35,788 nt of DNA from Deltaproteobacteria bacterium (GTDB taxonomy: Bacteria; Desulfobacterota; Desulfarculia; Adiutricales; Adiutricaceae): contig JAISWF010000046.1 of NCBI GenBank assembly GCA_031271165.1, positions 1-35,788 of the forward strand, in the 5' to 3' direction. This document shows, in pieces, positions 16,649 to 23,464 of this stretch (positions are counted from its first letter, which is position 1; the number at the start of each line of letters is the position of its first letter). The position numbers and the translations under genes are program-made. The notes below the pieces were generated by a model, which worked only from the letters and a program-made list of their open reading frames with translations, was not told the DNA's origin and searched no databases.

Positions 16649-16767
16649 AAGAGGTAGACGGCGACACCCATCAAAAATTGTTGGCCAAGCGTCTTGGCGA
16701 TGTGACCCGGATGGTCCGGGCTCATGTCCAACCGCCGCCGCCAGTTATATTTACGCCATTTAACAAT
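16649..16767 (+). promoter_or_regulatory. Structured 5' leader with two tandem triloop hairpins
   Basis: Inside the predicted leader are two perfect inverted repeats: GCCAAG-CGT-CTTGGC (16684-16698) and CCCGGA-TGG-TCCGGG (16706-16720). The second can extend through TGA/TCA. Genes of the CorC/HlyC and other metal-transport families often have metal-responsive leaders, but this sequence does not match the M-box or yybP-ykoY consensus as I know them. Function is inferred. The frame is open upstream of 16768, so a longer protein is the alternative explanation. Confidence 0.4.
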
Positions 16768-18078
16768 ATGAACACATTGATAATGATTTTGGCCGCTGCG
16801 GTTCTGGTCCTCTTAAACGCCCTGTTCGTAGCAGCGGAGTTCGCTTTCGTCAGAGTCAGGAGTACCCGCTTGGAACTTTTGGCTCAGGCTGGAAAATCAG
16901 GCGCCCAGTCGGCCATTTTCGGCTTAAACAACCTTGAGGACTACCTTTCAGTCTGCCAACTGGGCATAACCCTGGCCAGTCTAGGCCTGGGCTGGCTGGG
17001 CGAACCGGCGGTGGCCGCACTTTTACGTCCCACCCTGGCCCTCTTCGGCCTGACCAATCCAACGGTGGTCCATTCTCTATCAGTGGTTTGCGGTTTTTTG
17101 GTCATCACCTTTGTCCACGTCACATTCGGTGAACTGGCCCCCAAAAACCTCTCCATCCGGGGCGCCGAGACGACAGTCTTGTTTTTGGCCTTCCCGATGC
17201 GCTTGTTTCACCTAATTTTTCTGCCGGCGGTCAAGGTTTTAAACTTTGCCGCCAGAATCATTTTGTGGTGTTTAGGAGCCTCCAAACTTAGAGAAAGCGT
17301 CTCCCACTCTACTCAAGAACTTAAGCTCCTGATAGCCGAGTCCAAAATCGACGGGCAGCTTGATGAAGATGAGGAAAGGCTCATCAATAATATTTTTAAC
17401 CTCGACCGCCGAATGGCCCGGGACATCATGGTCCACCGCACCAAGGTGGTGTCACTTGAAGTATCGTCGACGACCGAGGCAGCGATTAAACTTATCCGTG
17501 AACACGGCTTTACCCGGCTTCCAGTTTACGATGACGCCAAAGATAATCCTTTGGGCTTCATTCATGCCAAAGATCTGCTTTTAAACGGCAGCCGCCAAAC
17601 TATCAAGACCATGGTCCGCCCGGCCCTTTACATTTACGACCACATGCTTACCGACGATATTTTGGAAATGATGCGCCAAAACAGAACCAGGCTGGGCTTG
17701 GTCTGGGATGAGTATGGAAGCTGGCAGGGGCTTCTGACCATGGAAGACATCCTGGAAGCCATCGTCGGGGAGATTCAAGACGAATTTGATCATGAAGAAC
17801 CACCGGTAGTCAATCAGCCCGACGGTTCGGTCCTGGCCCAGTCCACAGTGTCGCTCGAAGAATTGAGCCGCTCTCTAACCCTTGAGCTCGGTCCCGACTC
17901 CGAAGAACATTATCGGACTTTAGCCGCCATTTTAGTCGATAAATTTGGGGAATCGCCCAAAGAAGGTGACTGCTGGGAGGGCTACGGTGCCAAATTCATG
18001 GTCGCCGCCGTCAATGGTCCGGTCGTGTCTCAGGTCCTGGTCTGGCCACTGATTCCTAACGATCAGTCTCCTGACTAA
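16768..18078 (+). CDS. CorC/HlyC-family (CNNM-type) membrane protein with CBS pair
   Basis: 436 residues. The N-terminal DUF21/CNNM transmembrane domain (residues 1-~190) contains 'LNALFVAAEFAFVRVRSTRL' and 'TFVHVTFGELAPKNLSI', a signature of the family. Next are a tandem CBS pair (about 205-325, e.g. 'GFTRLPVYDD' and 'GLLTMEDILEAIVGEIQDE') and a C-terminal CorC/HlyC transporter-associated domain (about 345-425). Members act in Mg2+/Co2+ efflux or homeostasis at the inner membrane; older annotations call them haemolysins. The ATG at 16768 is taken because the first membrane helix starts right after it, although no Shine-Dalgarno is obvious. The promoter and a structured leader lie upstream, and a bidirectional terminator follows. 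Confidence 0.88.
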   Translation: MNTLIMILAAAVLVLLNALFVAAEFAFVRVRSTRLELLAQAGKSGAQSAIFGLNNLEDYLSVCQLGITLASLGLGWLGEPAVAALLRPTLALFGLTNPTVVHSLSVVCGFLVITFVHVTFGELAPKNLSIRGAETTVLFLAFPMRLFHLIFLPAVKVLNFAARIILWCLGASKLRESVSHSTQELKLLIAESKIDGQLDEDEERLINNIFNLDRRMARDIMVHRTKVVSLEVSSTTEAAIKLIREHGFTRLPVYDDAKDNPLGFIHAKDLLLNGSRQTIKTMVRPALYIYDHMLTDDILEMMRQNRTRLGLVWDEYGSWQGLLTMEDILEAIVGEIQDEFDHEEPPVVNQPDGSVLAQSTVSLEELSRSLTLELGPDSEEHYRTLAAILVDKFGESPKEGDCWEGYGAKFMVAAVNGPVVSQVLVWPLIPNDQSPD

Positions 18079-18143
18079 GTCTTGACAGGGCTCTGGCCGT
18101 TAAGTCCCGCCACAATCTCGGCCCCCAAAAATGCCTGGCCAAA

Positions 18144-18197
18144 ATAAAAATATCGGCACCTATTAATCTGAAGATATATAGATGCCGATATTTATTT
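18144..18197. terminator. Bidirectional terminator between convergent genes
   Basis: AAATATCGGCA on the left pairs with TGCCGATATTTATTT on the right, with an inner CTAT/ATAG pairing extending the stem. A-rich sequence on the left and T-rich on the right allow use in both directions. It separates the CorC-like gene (ends 18078) from bamD (ends 18248). Confidence 0.85.
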
Positions 18198-18247
18198 AAA
18201 AACAAATATAATAGCGCTAGATAACTGTTACTGGCAAGAACTCAGCC

Positions 18248-19048
18248 TCAATATCGCTCGTCGTTAATGTCGGTGATAGTAAAAGGCGAGTTGTAGCCCT
18301 CGGGCCTTTGGTTGCCCTCCTCAATCTCGCCTCTGGCCACCAGATCACGGTACTCGGCGATGTAATTGTAGGCCCGGTGGTGATAACCGGAATCAGGGTA
18401 ATAAGTAATAAGCCCAGTGAACCGTTTCATGGCCGCTTGGTAATCTTTACGCTTAAAATAAAATTCTCCCACATAAAATTCATGGCCGGCCATGTTGTTT
18501 TGGGCCTCGGCAATTCTGGCCTTGGCCATGGCCGCATATTTGTCATCGGGAAATGATTCAACCAGACTGCCCAGGACCTTCACGGTCTGAACGGCCGGCG
18601 TTTGATCACGGTCGATACCCATCATCTGCTGGTAGTGACTCATCCCGCGCTGGTAAAGGACATAAGGAATGGCGTCACTCAATGGGTACCTTTTTTCAAA
18701 GGTTTCGTAGGCATTGGCGGACTCAATATATTTTTTGTTGAGGTAATAAGCATCTCCAAGCCTCAGTGCGGCCAGCATGGAATAAGGGCTGGCCAAATAC
18801 TGGTCGCGCAGCTGCTGCCAGAGTTCGGCCGCCTCAGCGTAATCATCGGCATCCATGCGCTCTTGGGCCTTGTTAGCCAGTATGGCGGCCTCGTCTGTCG
18901 AAAAACCGGTGGGGTCATCTGTATTATAGCCAAAGATGCTTTTGATGTAGTTAAAAGAGTTACCGCAACCCGTCGCCAAGGCCAAGGTCGAAGCCAGAAG
19001 GACCAAGGCCATCAGTCGGGCAGCCCATATGTGTGGTTTGGTAGCCAT
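18248..19048 (-). CDS. bamD: Outer membrane protein assembly factor BamD
   Basis: 266 residues. The N-terminal lipoprotein signal has a hydrophobic core 'LMALVLLASTLALATGC', with Cys ~28 the lipidated residue. Five TPR-type repeats follow, including 'YAEAAELWQQLRDQYLASPY', 'LRLGDAYYLNKKYIESANAY', 'FEKRYPLSDAIPYVLYQRGM' and 'FYFKRKDYQAAMKRFTGLIT'. This is the BamD layout and length. It is the essential outer-membrane lipoprotein that, with BamA, folds beta-barrel proteins, and it marks the organism as a diderm. It lies about 100 bases downstream of the thioredoxin gene on the same strand and ends at a shared terminator. Confidence 0.9.
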   Translation of the reverse strand: MATKPHIWAARLMALVLLASTLALATGCGNSFNYIKSIFGYNTDDPTGFSTDEAAILANKAQERMDADDYAEAAELWQQLRDQYLASPYSMLAALRLGDAYYLNKKYIESANAYETFEKRYPLSDAIPYVLYQRGMSHYQQMMGIDRDQTPAVQTVKVLGSLVESFPDDKYAAMAKARIAEAQNNMAGHEFYVGEFYFKRKDYQAAMKRFTGLITYYPDSGYHHRAYNYIAEYRDLVARGEIEEGNQRPEGYNSPFTITDINDERY

Positions 19049-19149
19049 GAATTACGACTTCTCCATCGGTTGGAATGTTAACATTGAAAGCATGATCTTA
19101 AAAGAAAGTTGCCCCGATGCCCAGCTGCCAAGGCCCAAGCCGGCAGTAC

Positions 19150-19482
19150 TCAAGAAGTGATGATTTTATCAAGCTCGGCCAAGAGAGCCTGCTTGCCCTT
19201 GTTGCCGACAATCCGGCCAATCTCCTCGCCTTGACGGAAGACAATAAGACAAGGGATGGAACGGACCTTAAATTTGGTGGGAGCATCCTGATTTTCATCG
19301 ACATTTAACTTGGCAAAAGAAAGCCGGTCGGTCATCTCAATGGCCAGTTCCCCCAATATAGGGGCCAGGGCTCGGCAGGGATTGCACCACGGAGCCCAAA
19401 AATCGACTAAGATTGGAACTTCGGAGGCCGATAAGGCATCTGGAAAAGTCTCATCAGTCAAAATTTGTATATTTTCGGACAT
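19150..19482 (-). CDS. Thioredoxin with WCNPC active site
   Basis: 110 residues with the thioredoxin fold: 'VPILVDFWAPWCNPCRALAP' (about residues 22-42) carries the CxxC, then 'LSFAKLNVDENQDAPTKFKV' and the cis-Pro loop 'VRSIPCLIVFRQGEEI'. Two positions differ from standard TrxA: the active site is WCNPC instead of WCGPC, and the residue after the cis-Pro is Cys instead of Thr. Both affect redox potential and partner choice in the family. It should be a cytoplasmic disulfide reductase; no signal peptide is seen. The start at MSENIQ (19482) has GAGGTG upstream and fits the family N-terminus better than the track's 19512. No thioredoxin reductase is adjacent. Confidence 0.88.
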   Translation of the reverse strand: MSENIQILTDETFPDALSASEVPILVDFWAPWCNPCRALAPILGELAIEMTDRLSFAKLNVDENQDAPTKFKVRSIPCLIVFRQGEEIGRIVGNKGKQALLAELDKIITS

Positions 19483-19512
19483 ATTACACCTCAAATTGAT
19501 ATCTCGGTCCAT

Positions 19513-19872
19513 TGACGCCTGTCGTCACCCATGGTAGAATTCGGGCTGGCTCCACCTGCAAGAGCTTGAACCGTCTTTAAATCATTCATAAAAATAAAAA
19601 ATAAGACCAAATGACAGAAAAAATCTGGCCTTGCGCAACTTAAAAAGCCCATCGTTTTCCGAGAATATAATATCAAATCTTTGGGATTTTAGAAAGGCTT
19701 CTTTGAGAGGCGGCACCAAACAAAAACTAAATGATGGTCAACTCTGGCCTTCCTTCCAGCTCCCCAACAGAAGCTTAAACCTCATTTGGTCGGCCTTAAA
19801 GTTTATTTTGCCGCCCAACTCTTTTTGCACCATAAGCTTTAATTTCATCACCCAAAAGTAAAGACAATAAAT
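19513..19872. other. Divergent intergenic region upstream of thioredoxin and DUF456 genes
   Basis: No supported gene; the small minus ORF 19491-19676 has no family match and runs through the likely promoter area. The DUF456 gene has no strong Shine-Dalgarno. I could not assign promoter boxes with confidence. Confidence 0.35.
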
Positions 19873-20355
19873 ATGACAACATTAATAGCTATATTGGCTA
19901 TTTTAGTTATGCTGGTTGGTCTGGCCGGCTCAATCCTTCCGATTCTGCCGGGTTTACCGCTAATCTGGGCCGCCTACTTAGGATTCGGCCTTTTTGACCA
20001 CTGGGAAAAATACAGCCTAACGACCATGCTCGTCGTCAGTATCGTCGTAATACTGGGCGTAATCTTTGATCAGCTGGCCTCGGTCTGGGGCGCCAAGAAG
20101 TTCGGAGCCGGCAAAGCCGGAATGATCGGCTCATTTGTCGGCGGTCTGGCCGGCCTAATTTTTTTTAGCCTACCCGGGCTCATAGTTGGAGCCTTTGCCG
20201 GGGCCGTCGTCTGCGAGCGGATTTTTAACGGTCAGGAGATGAAAAAAGCTTTTTCGGCCGGAGCCGGCGCTTTGCTGGGGCTTTTATGCGGCGCTTTTGG
20301 CAAATTTATAGTCAGTTCAATCCTGATTTTAGCTTTTATTTATTTTATAATATAA
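19873..20355 (+). CDS. DUF456 family membrane protein
   Basis: 160 residues, almost entirely hydrophobic with about four membrane helices. The N-terminal 'GLAGSILPILPGLPLIWAAY' is the DUF456 signature (a PxLPGxPLIW turn after the first helix). A central soluble turn, 'LASVWGAKKFGAGKAGMIGS', and Gly-rich helices with 'FFSLPGLIVGAFAGAVVCER' follow, also conserved in the family. Function is unknown; location is the inner membrane. It is a lone gene at the edge of the AT-rich island, with an ATG start and weak ribosome binding site. Confidence 0.85.
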   Translation: MTTLIAILAILVMLVGLAGSILPILPGLPLIWAAYLGFGLFDHWEKYSLTTMLVVSIVVILGVIFDQLASVWGAKKFGAGKAGMIGSFVGGLAGLIFFSLPGLIVGAFAGAVVCERIFNGQEMKKAFSAGAGALLGLLCGAFGKFIVSSILILAFIYFII

Positions 20356-20375
20356 AATATAAACTGATGTTTTTC

Positions 20376-20438
20376 GTAAGGGATGAAAGCCCAAGTGAGC
20401 TAGCTGGAGTGAGCACCCCAGCTCCTGTAATCCTTTAC
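20376..20438. repeat. Nested 63-base hairpin element downstream of the DUF456 gene
   Basis: Outer arms GTAAGGGAT (20376-20384) and ATCCTTTAC (20430-20438) pair with one G-T. An inner AGCTGG/CCAGCT stem sits at 20402-20423. It is GC-richer than its AT-rich surroundings and has no T-run. Possible explanations are a small structured RNA, a REP-like element, or the subterminal hairpin of a lost IS200/IS605-type element. No transposase is next to it. Confidence 0.4.
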
Positions 20439-20738
20439 AATTGATAACTCATACTATTACCAATGTCAACAACTTAAGAGAGCGCCACCTCAATGGCCAC
20501 CGGAATGAGGGAACACCGAAAAAAAGTACTTAATTTTTACTTAACTTTTAATCATGGACTCCTTATCATGTGTTTGGTTTTCAAAAAGAGCTGATAACCC
20601 TTAGGAAACCTCCGCCACTAATGTTAAAGAAGCTCGATATCTATATAAATTTATTTTTATATTAAAATGCAATATATTAATTTATTTATTAAGTTAAATA
20701 TTTAAAATAAATTTATATATGATAAATAATTAAAATTT

Positions 20739-21017
20739 GATCGTTGGTTAAAAGCAGTTTAATATGACTTAGAACCAGCTGAAGCCATGCACAGTACATC
20801 TCGTTGGCTTTATGTCACATATATGCGCCAATAATCACTTGAGAAACTCATTAAAGAACAATATACTAATGTTATCGACGATAATGTTCCATATATTTAT
20901 AATATTTCTAAAATTTTAAAACTATTTAAAGACAAATTAACTATTAAAATCCCCGATGACCGATGTAATTTTCGTAACACCTGTCCTTATTTTATATTAA
21001 TTCTCGTCATTGATTAA
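20739..21017 (+). pseudogene. HEPN-domain toxin pseudogene with two in-frame stop codons
   Basis: Not in the ORF track because of the stops. One frame from 20739 to the TAA at 21015 spans 92 codons and reads as a HEPN protein of the HEPN/MNT toxin-antitoxin type. It gives 'DRWLKAV*YDLEPAEAMHST', then 'SRWLYVTYMRQ*SLEKLIKE', then 'NVPYIYNISKILKLFKDKL'. These match the family's 'YDLxTAxAMxxTGRYLYVxFMCQQAIEKxLKA' and 'PPxTHNLxxL' blocks. Two TAA codons (20760-20762 and 20832-20834) interrupt it; the second stands where the family has Gln, consistent with CAA to TAA. The 'H' of the 'THNL' block is Tyr here. It immediately precedes the MNT remnant. This is a decayed toxin gene unless the stops are read through, which is unlikely. 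Confidence 0.72.
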
Positions 21018-21096
21018 ATAAACAAAAAACTATTAATTATTTTAGATAAAATAAAGTCTATAATGTTCTTACAACAACAAAAAAAAAAGATGTTAA

Positions 21097-21418
21097 ATGG
21101 CTCTTGGCATTGAAATAGTAACTACAATTGCAAAAAAACTATGCTAATGACGTTCGACAAATTATGCCTGCAGGTAAAGTTATACTTTATAGTTCACATG
21201 CAAAAGCTAAAGCAACTAAAAACAGCGATATTGACGTTTGTTTTTTTCTAAACAGTTTTGCTACTAAAAATAGAGTTGACATTATGAGCATACTAATTGG
21301 AATATCACTTAAAGATATGGATACAAATATTAAAACTGTCGCTTTTGATGTTTTAGAATTGCACGATGATAATCAATTTATAAAAGAAGTCATTCGTACA
21401 GGCATTAAAATCCAATAA
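21097..21418 (+). pseudogene. MNT-domain (minimal nucleotidyltransferase) antitoxin, frameshifted
   Basis: The track lists a 96-residue ORF from a TTG at 21128. The natural start seems to be the ATG at 21097 in another frame ('MALGIEIVTTIAK'), which joins the long frame through an A7 run at 21132-21138, as if one A had been inserted. The remainder, 'NYANDVRQIMPAGKVILYSS' to 'FIKEVIRTGIKI', follows the MNT family closely, including 'NSDIDVCFFLNSF'. The nucleotidyltransferase signature GSxAKGxAxxxSDID is here 'SSHAKAKATKNSDID', so both Gly are lost while the Asp pair is kept. In HEPN-MNT modules the MNT protein AMPylates and silences the HEPN toxin. With its partner broken, this copy is probably decaying. 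Confidence 0.72.
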
Positions 21419-21843
21419 GACATCTCTTTATTCTATAATACTTGCAAAAATTATCGTAGTACAAAATAGCCACAGGAATTATATGCCAAGATAGCGTAAC
21501 CGTTCATGGGTGATTGAAAACTCATAATCTGGGATTGCAAAAATTTCCTTCCACATTTTTTGGTTGAAAGCTCGTTGACAATCACGATCATAAAACCAGT
21601 TTGGCTCCATATATAGCACAAGTATAGAAATTTCCCAATCAAACTTATTAGAAGTGTTAAGATAGGTCAATGAGACAATGCATATTCAGAGTCATTATCG
21701 CCTCTTTGAATTGATTTTTTTAAGAAATTCGTAACTTTTCAGATTAAGTGTGTTTGGGGTAGGACTCGCCACTACTGATTTTAGGAAAATATTACAATTC
21801 TACTCTTGAACTTTAACAAAATTAAGCCGCTTTCATGTGTTGT
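21419..21843. other. AT-rich stretch with an unrecognised minus-strand remnant
   Basis: Two overlapping minus frames (21451-21642 and 21479-21670) are open. The latter contains protein-like sequence ('NWFYDRDCQRAFNQKMWKEI', 'YEFSITHERLRYLGI') but has only a TTG start and no family I know. It is most likely the end of a lost gene. Confidence 0.35.
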
Positions 21844-21981
21844 TCAATATTTATTTGACGAACTTGAGTCTATGAAGTCTGGAAGCCACACGCTTAATAT
21901 CAGTTTCAGTGCATCATAGGGGTCAATCTCATGCCTGGCACAGGTCAAAAGGTAACTGGAATCAAGCAGAAGTCCGATACT
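21844..21981 (-). pseudogene. Possible C-terminal fragment of an IS66-type transposase
   Basis: A 46-codon minus frame ending at a TGA (21844-21846) reads 'SIGLLLDSSYLLTCARHEID' and then 'PYDALKLILSVW'. This resembles the last conserved block of IS66 TnpC proteins ('LYSLIxTCKxNGVDPYxYLxxVL'). No other part of an IS66 element is recognisable nearby. The match is short, so the call is tentative. Confidence 0.4.
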
Positions 21982-22121
21982 TCTCCCTCAATCTGCTTTA
22001 TGACTCAGCAATTAATTGTAATTGAACGGTAACATTATTTATTTTTTATAAATACCACCACAATACGCTCGTAACTTTGGGGTGGTTGCCAAATTACTGG
22101 CCCTTCCATCAAAAACCCCGA

Positions 22122-22640
22122 TTACACGCTAAAGCGTCCATCTAAGTCAATAATCAGCTCAACCTCGCCCCGGTGGAGTTTGGAGCGAACGGCAATTTCC
22201 TCGACGCTCAAACCTTTTTTTGCTAACTGCAGGACCAGGGCTCTGACCTCCGGGGCAGCCGGGTTGGCCTTGGTCTGGTTTTCCCCTAGTCCGGCTCGGG
22301 CGGCTATCTCCTCGTCTAAATCTTTCAATCTCTTTTCCGCAGCGCTTACGGCCTGCTCGGTGCTTTTTAAAAGCTCTTGATATTCGGCCAAGCGGCGATC
22401 AAGTTTTAAAATTAATTCGCTGGAAAGTTCCTTTTTATCGGCCAGAGTGCGCTGAAAAGTCTCGGCGATCCGACCGGATTCAGAAAGGAACCGCTCAATG
22501 CTCTCTTTGAGCTGGCCTGGGATGGAGGCGGGATCTTCAGGCTTCTTTCTTGAGCGCCAGAGAAGAATTCCCACCACGATCAGCAGTACCACCTCCAAGC
22601 TGCTTTGAAGGAGCATCAAGGTATTGAGGCCGAGGTCCAC
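22122..22640 (-). CDS. Membrane-anchored coiled-coil protein with C-terminal HTH-like DUF2802 region
   Basis: 172 residues. One N-terminal membrane helix (about 11-27, 'SLEVVLLIVVGILLW') is followed by a basic stop-transfer 'RSRKKP'. A long charged coiled coil covers ~45-115. The C-terminal ~35 residues, 'LVLQLAKKGLSVEEIAVRSK' followed by 'LHRGEVELIIDL', read as a helix-turn-helix. This arrangement is typical of DUF2802 proteins in Deltaproteobacteria, whose function is unknown. Translation begins with GTG (22638-22640) with GGAAGG upstream. It is followed by no gene on its strand; the gene upstream (22691-22996) is probably co-transcribed. Confidence 0.72.
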   Translation of the reverse strand: MDLGLNTLMLLQSSLEVVLLIVVGILLWRSRKKPEDPASIPGQLKESIERFLSESGRIAETFQRTLADKKELSSELILKLDRRLAEYQELLKSTEQAVSAAEKRLKDLDEEIAARAGLGENQTKANPAAPEVRALVLQLAKKGLSVEEIAVRSKLHRGEVELIIDLDGRFSV

Positions 22641-22690
22641 TAAGTTTTACCTTCCTGCCCATGGGGCTCGGATTAAAAAATCCCCGGCCA

Positions 22691-22996
22691 TCAAACCCTC
22701 AGATCGATCACCTGCTCGACGGCAAACTCGCTGTCCGGTTGGGAGCGGCCTCGGCTTTTGACCCGTCTCCGCCGCCGGCCCTTGGGCCGTTCGGGTTCTG
22801 GATGAACATATTCGGCGGCCACCGATTCTTTGGCGGCGGCCACCAATTCCACCGTGTCACGATAGATGGCCTGGGCTTCAGCCAAGCGAGCCTGACGCTG
22901 AATCTCCTCGGAGGCCGCCACCTGACCAGCCACCAACCCGCCCATGGCCGGAAGGTGCAAGAAAAGCTGATTGACATGATGGAGAGTTATGGTCAT
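22691..22996 (-). CDS. Small conserved-looking protein of unknown function
   Basis: 101 residues, no membrane segment. The N-terminal 'MTITLHHVNQLFLHLPAMGG' is followed by an Ala/Glu-rich helix (about 25-60), a very basic stretch 'KGRRRRRVKSRGRS' and an acidic end. The basic run could bind nucleic acid or a membrane surface. It lies 50 bases upstream of the DUF2802 gene on the same strand, so the pair may be a functional unit. The alternative minus frame 22708-22977 is a shadow. The gene call rests on context and composition. Confidence 0.55.
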   Translation of the reverse strand: MTITLHHVNQLFLHLPAMGGLVAGQVAASEEIQRQARLAEAQAIYRDTVELVAAAKESVAAEYVHPEPERPKGRRRRRVKSRGRSQPDSEFAVEQVIDLRV

Positions 22997-23464
22997 CAGC
23001 GGCCTTTGAGTTGGCCGGGTTTTTAGCCGGACTAACTGGATTTATAGTGTCAAGGGCAATGTCGGCAGCTTAAGCATTATGCCGTTTATGAGCGGCCGCC
23101 CAAAACCGATCAGGGGAAAAAAATAAACATTTATGCCCGTTTTCAAATCACTGTAAGACTTACCTTACGTTTAAGCCTGGACCAAGCTTCTTAGACTATT
23201 TTACGAGATTGCTGAGTTAAAATCCATAGACAAAAATTTTATCCAAAATTAAAAAAACAATGCTCAAAAGCCGCCCAACAAGTCCTGACAACACAATTTT
23301 CGGTCCTTGACCGGCAAGGCTCTCATGACCTCCTACGCTCCGACACCCCTATGCTCCGGCCGGAAAAAGCTTTATTCTCCCTCCGAAAACTGCCAGACAC
23401 TACTTTTCCGGCCCTTGGACCGACGGCCTGCAGATATATACGGAGTTTAGCCCATAGGCATAGC
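22997..23464. other. Gene-free region with a 10-bp inverted repeat after znuB
   Basis: No supported gene. GGCCGGAAAA (23358-23367) and TTTTCCGGCC (23404-23413) form a perfect inverted repeat about 50 bases past the znuB stop on the minus strand. It may act as a terminator or mRNA-stabilising hairpin, though the 36-base loop is long. The rest (23040-23330) is AT-rich and featureless. Confidence 0.45.

Noticed and set aside
16678-16767. 30-residue N-terminal extension of the CorC/HlyC protein
   Set aside because: Would begin at a TTG and put a Pro-rich segment before the first membrane helix; the sequence forms two perfect hairpins, so a leader is more plausible.
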